A DNA stretch of 44,042 nucleotides from an uncultured Pelagibacteraceae bacterium. Lineage in GTDB: Bacteria > Pseudomonadota > Alphaproteobacteria > Pelagibacterales > Pelagibacteraceae. The position numbers and the translations under genes were made by a program. The notes beneath the pieces were generated by a model that did not search any database, was not told the origin of the DNA, and saw only the letters and a list, made by a program, of their open reading frames with translations. Shown piece by piece: positions 41,697 through 44,042 of this stretch; the first letter of the stretch is position 1; each line of letters begins with the position of its first letter. The stretch covers positions 1 through 44,042 of the forward strand of contig CACKNV010000002.1 of NCBI GenBank assembly GCA_902601705.1. Direction: 5' to 3'.

Positions 41697-43395
41697 GCTG
41701 GTTAGTAAATTCTTTGTTATTTATGGCTAAAATTGGCCCAATTTTTTCTATCATTTTGCCTGCTACATAAACAGCGTTCCAACCAGATGTATTATAAGGG
41801 GCTTTAGTCTTAACGCCTCTATAATCGTAAATTAGATTTTTGTTAATTTTGGGATTTTCTAGCATTACAAATAAAGTGTACTTAGGTCTATTAGATGGAA
41901 AAATAGATATAAATGTGTTAATTCTATTTTTTTTATTACCATAACTTTCTGCTGTACCAGTTTTTCCGCCTACATAGTATCCGTTTGTATCAGCTAAGCT
42001 AGCAGTTCCATCTTTGCTGCTAACAACCTTTCTTAATATATTCCTTAATTGATAACTAGTTTCTTCACTTATAATTTTATTTTTTTTCTGTATTATTCTA
42101 TCCTTTACTAAACTAGGTGTAATTAATTTCCCCCCATTAACCATTGCAGCGTATAATGCTGTAGCTTGTAAAGGTGTTGTAGTAATACCATGACCAAATG
42201 ATATGGTCTCTAATTTACATCTATTCCATTTTAAGTTATGTGGTGTACCAACTTCTTCAAGCTCAATAGATGGATTTTTAGTTAGATTTGTTTTTTTTAT
42301 AAAATCTTCATATTTTTGCTTACCTATTTTTTTTGCTAATATAACTGAACCGACATTTGAAGATCTTACTAAAATTTCTTCTATAGATAAATCTTTTGGA
42401 TGTTGCTTCATATCTGTAATTTCATAAATTGAACATTGAATTTTTTTAGGTATGTTCTCAATTATTGTAGTTGTATCTACTAAATTATGATCAAGTGCTA
42501 GTGCAATGGTAAATGTCTTAAAAATTGATCCAAGCTCGTATATGCCTTTTGTGATTTTGTTAATATATTTTTTATCGATTATATTTGTTCTTATATTAAT
42601 ATTAAAATTAGGAAGTGATACTAAAGAAATAATATCTCCATTATTTACATCCATCAATAACGCTCCTGCTCCAGTAGCGTCAAATGTCTCAATAGCATTC
42701 TTTAATTCCTTATTGATGACGTATTGAATATTACTGTCTAAAGTAAGTTTTAAAGGTTGATTTAAAAGATCTTTTTTTTTTAGCTCTTTATCAAAATATT
42801 TTTCTATACCCGAAACACCATAATTATCGTAATCAACTTGTCCAATTATATGACTAAATAAGTTTCCATGGGTATACATTCTCGCCTGAAAGGGCTCAAA
42901 TTTTATACCTTTTTCCCCTAACGCCCAGAATTTTTCTTTTTCAATTTGATTAATCCTTTTCTTTATACGAAAATATTTTTTTTCATTAATTTGCTTTTCT
43001 ACTTTTTCAAAAGGTAAATTTGGGAAATTTAATCTTAATTTAATTAAAAAATTCTTTTTATCTTTTATTAATTTTGGGTCTATTGCTGCGTGAAAGGTAT
43101 TAACGTTTCTTGAAATGATTATTCCATTTCTATCAACAATATCTCTTCTTAATAAGGTAAATTTATTTTCTTGCTCTTTAAAATTGAAAATATCTTTCTT
43201 ATCTAAAGATACATAGGTGATTTTAATTGAAAAAATTAACACTAAAGAAAAAAAGAAAAAAAACAATAAATAAATTCTATCCTCAAAGTTATTAAACTTT
43301 TGAATTTTTTTCTTTTTATTATTTGACTCTAAAAAATCTTCAAAAAAAAAGCTTGTTTGGTTAGTATTGTTATTTTTTTTCAATTTTTTTTTCAT
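41674..43395 (-). CDS. ftsI: FtsI (PBP3), septal peptidoglycan transpeptidase
   Basis: Class B penicillin-binding protein that crosslinks septal wall with FtsW. The 573 residues comprise a basic cytoplasmic start, one membrane helix (about 42-60), a pedestal domain with RRDIVDRNGIIISRNV, and the transpeptidase domain. The active-site motifs are SIFK (Ser290), SSN (345-347) and KTG (478-480, in VGGKTGTAESYG). Its ATG overlaps the ftsL-like stop by 26 bases, and its end overlaps the murE-murF start by 23. It is standard for the dcw cluster. Confidence 0.95.
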   Translation of the reverse strand: MKKKLKKNNNTNQTSFFFEDFLESNNKKKKIQKFNNFEDRIYLLFFFFFSLVLIFSIKITYVSLDKKDIFNFKEQENKFTLLRRDIVDRNGIIISRNVNTFHAAIDPKLIKDKKNFLIKLRLNFPNLPFEKVEKQINEKKYFRIKKRINQIEKEKFWALGEKGIKFEPFQARMYTHGNLFSHIIGQVDYDNYGVSGIEKYFDKELKKKDLLNQPLKLTLDSNIQYVINKELKNAIETFDATGAGALLMDVNNGDIISLVSLPNFNINIRTNIIDKKYINKITKGIYELGSIFKTFTIALALDHNLVDTTTIIENIPKKIQCSIYEITDMKQHPKDLSIEEILVRSSNVGSVILAKKIGKQKYEDFIKKTNLTKNPSIELEEVGTPHNLKWNRCKLETISFGHGITTTPLQATALYAAMVNGGKLITPSLVKDRIIQKKNKIISEETSYQLRNILRKVVSSKDGTASLADTNGYYVGGKTGTAESYGNKKNRINTFISIFPSNRPKYTLFVMLENPKINKNLIYDYRGVKTKAPYNTSGWNAVYVAGKMIEKIGPILAINNKEFTNQHVVEKFN

Positions 43396-43708
43396 TTAAA
43401 TCTCTTAGATTTGTTATTTTGTTTTCCATTTTAATAAAATCAGAAATCGTATAAAATATTTTAGAATGTTCAATCGGTTGATAATTATTAAATCCAATAA
43501 TATTTAATTTATTTTCTATCTCTTTAGGTGATGTTAAATAATAAAAATCTAGTTGAGTCTCATTTAGATCTTTCTCTTTTGAAAAAATTTTAGTTTTCAA
43601 ATTGTAAATTTGTTTTTCGATTACCCTTGTTTTATTTTTAATTATAGATGTGATAATCAGAAAAATTAAAAAAACCAATAAAGATGCTATCAACTTAGTT
43701 TTAAACAT
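43370..43708 (-). CDS. ftsL: FtsL-like small division protein
   Basis: A 112-residue bitopic protein: one membrane helix at about 6-24 and a coiled-coil-like stretch with heptad hydrophobics (VIEKQIYNLKTKIFSKEKDL) up to about 60. A short region with LTSPKEIENKLNIIGF resembles the FtsL end, and a charged tail follows. FtsL sequences are poorly conserved, so the call rests on architecture and the rsmH-ftsL-ftsI position. It overlaps rsmH by eight bases and ftsI by 26. Confidence 0.75.
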   Translation of the reverse strand: MFKTKLIASLLVFLIFLIITSIIKNKTRVIEKQIYNLKTKIFSKEKDLNETQLDFYYLTSPKEIENKLNIIGFNNYQPIEHSKIFYTISDFIKMENKITNLRDLNEKKIEKK

Positions 43709-44042
43709 TTATAGCCTCCAAATTTAAATATTTTTGAAACTTTTCAATAAATTTTTGAGGGTGCTCAAATTTATCTTTATTTCTTATTGCGAATCTTAAT
43801 TTGGCAGATCGTGATCTATTATTAATTGAAATTTCTTTTTTTGAGGGTCTGATTACTTTATTTTTGTACTCTTCAAATAAAACTAACTCTTCAGAATTAC
43901 TTTCTGGGAAATATCTAGAGGATTTTGCCTTATTTTTAGAATAATTAGAAAAAAAATATTTGATTATTCTATCCTCTAATGAGTGAAAGCTAATAACCAA
44001 AATTTTACCACCTGGTTTCAATTTTTTAGTTGCATTTATAAT
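43701..44042 (-). CDS. rsmH: 16S rRNA C1402 N4-methyltransferase RsmH (C-terminal part; 5' end outside window)
   Basis: Methylates N4 of C1402 in the ribosomal P site. The frame is open through base 44042, so only the last 113 residues are here. The RsmH C-terminal signature is clear: LKPGGKILVISFHSLEDRII, then RPSKKEISINNRSRSAKLRF. The gene is the first in this strand's dcw run as seen here, and mraZ or other upstream genes would lie off the right edge. Overlaps the ftsL-like gene by eight bases. Confidence 0.93.
   Translation of the reverse strand: MINATKKLKPGGKILVISFHSLEDRIIKYFFSNYSKNKAKSSRYFPESNSEELVLFEEYKNKVIRPSKKEISINNRSRSAKLRFAIRNKDKFEHPQKFIEKFQKYLNLEAINV

Overview
The window is a strongly A+T-rich, extremely compact bacterial chromosome segment. 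Gene content, order and protein style point to a SAR11-type alphaproteobacterium (Pelagibacter or a close relative). The evidence is: a two-piece, circularly permuted tmRNA gene; alphaproteobacterial operon orders (hflK-hflC-DUF2065-degP; rsmH through lpxC-bamD-ligA); ThyX instead of ThyA; Lys/Asn/Ile-rich proteins; and gene spacings that are mostly overlaps or a few bases. The assignment is inference from the sequence, with no database search.

Region 1 (1-10354, all minus strand) is one co-directional run: hflK, hflC, a DUF2065 gene, a DegP/Do protease, miaA, then the branched-chain amino-acid genes ilvB, ilvH, ilvC and leuA, ending in mreB, which runs off the left edge. Promoter-like sequences sit in front of hflK and ilvB. 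Region 2 (10438-13361) has mrp on the plus strand, convergent with a probable sugar O-methyltransferase; a perfect 17-bp A/T palindrome covers both stop codons. thyX follows.

Region 3 (13376-18391) is the accessory part and the most unusual. It starts with a permuted ssrA: acceptor piece about 13409-13489, coding piece from 13502, tag ANESYALAA. The hairpin at the 3' end of the ssrA coding piece recurs twice downstream in the same orientation (15236-15264 and 15648-15671). The three copies separate small modules: a trypsin-like protease plus a 71-residue anchored protein; a DUF2784 membrane protein; and then surface-glycan genes (GT17-like glycosyltransferase, a methyltransferase, a DUF4422 glycosyltransferase-like protein). 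This looks like repeated insertion at the tmRNA gene, with no integrase left in view.

Region 4 (18308-25407) holds a MazG-like pyrophosphohydrolase gene with an overlapping 27-codon membrane-peptide ORF, fumC, an AsmA-like protein, a UvrD/PcrA helicase and an M24 aminopeptidase P. Region 5 (25396-44042, all minus) is the division and cell-wall cluster. In transcription order it reads rsmH (partial), ftsL-like, ftsI, a murE-murF fusion, mraY, murD, ftsW, murG, murC, murB, ddl, ftsQ, ftsA-like, lpxC, bamD, ligA. Two genes usual in the alphaproteobacterial order are missing from their places: ftsZ between ftsA and lpxC, and recN between bamD and ligA. The ftsA product has lost recognisable nucleotide-binding motifs.

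There is no CRISPR array, rRNA, tRNA, transposase or integrase that I can support. The only gene-free stretch over 300 bases on the protein level is 13362-13744, which holds ssrA.
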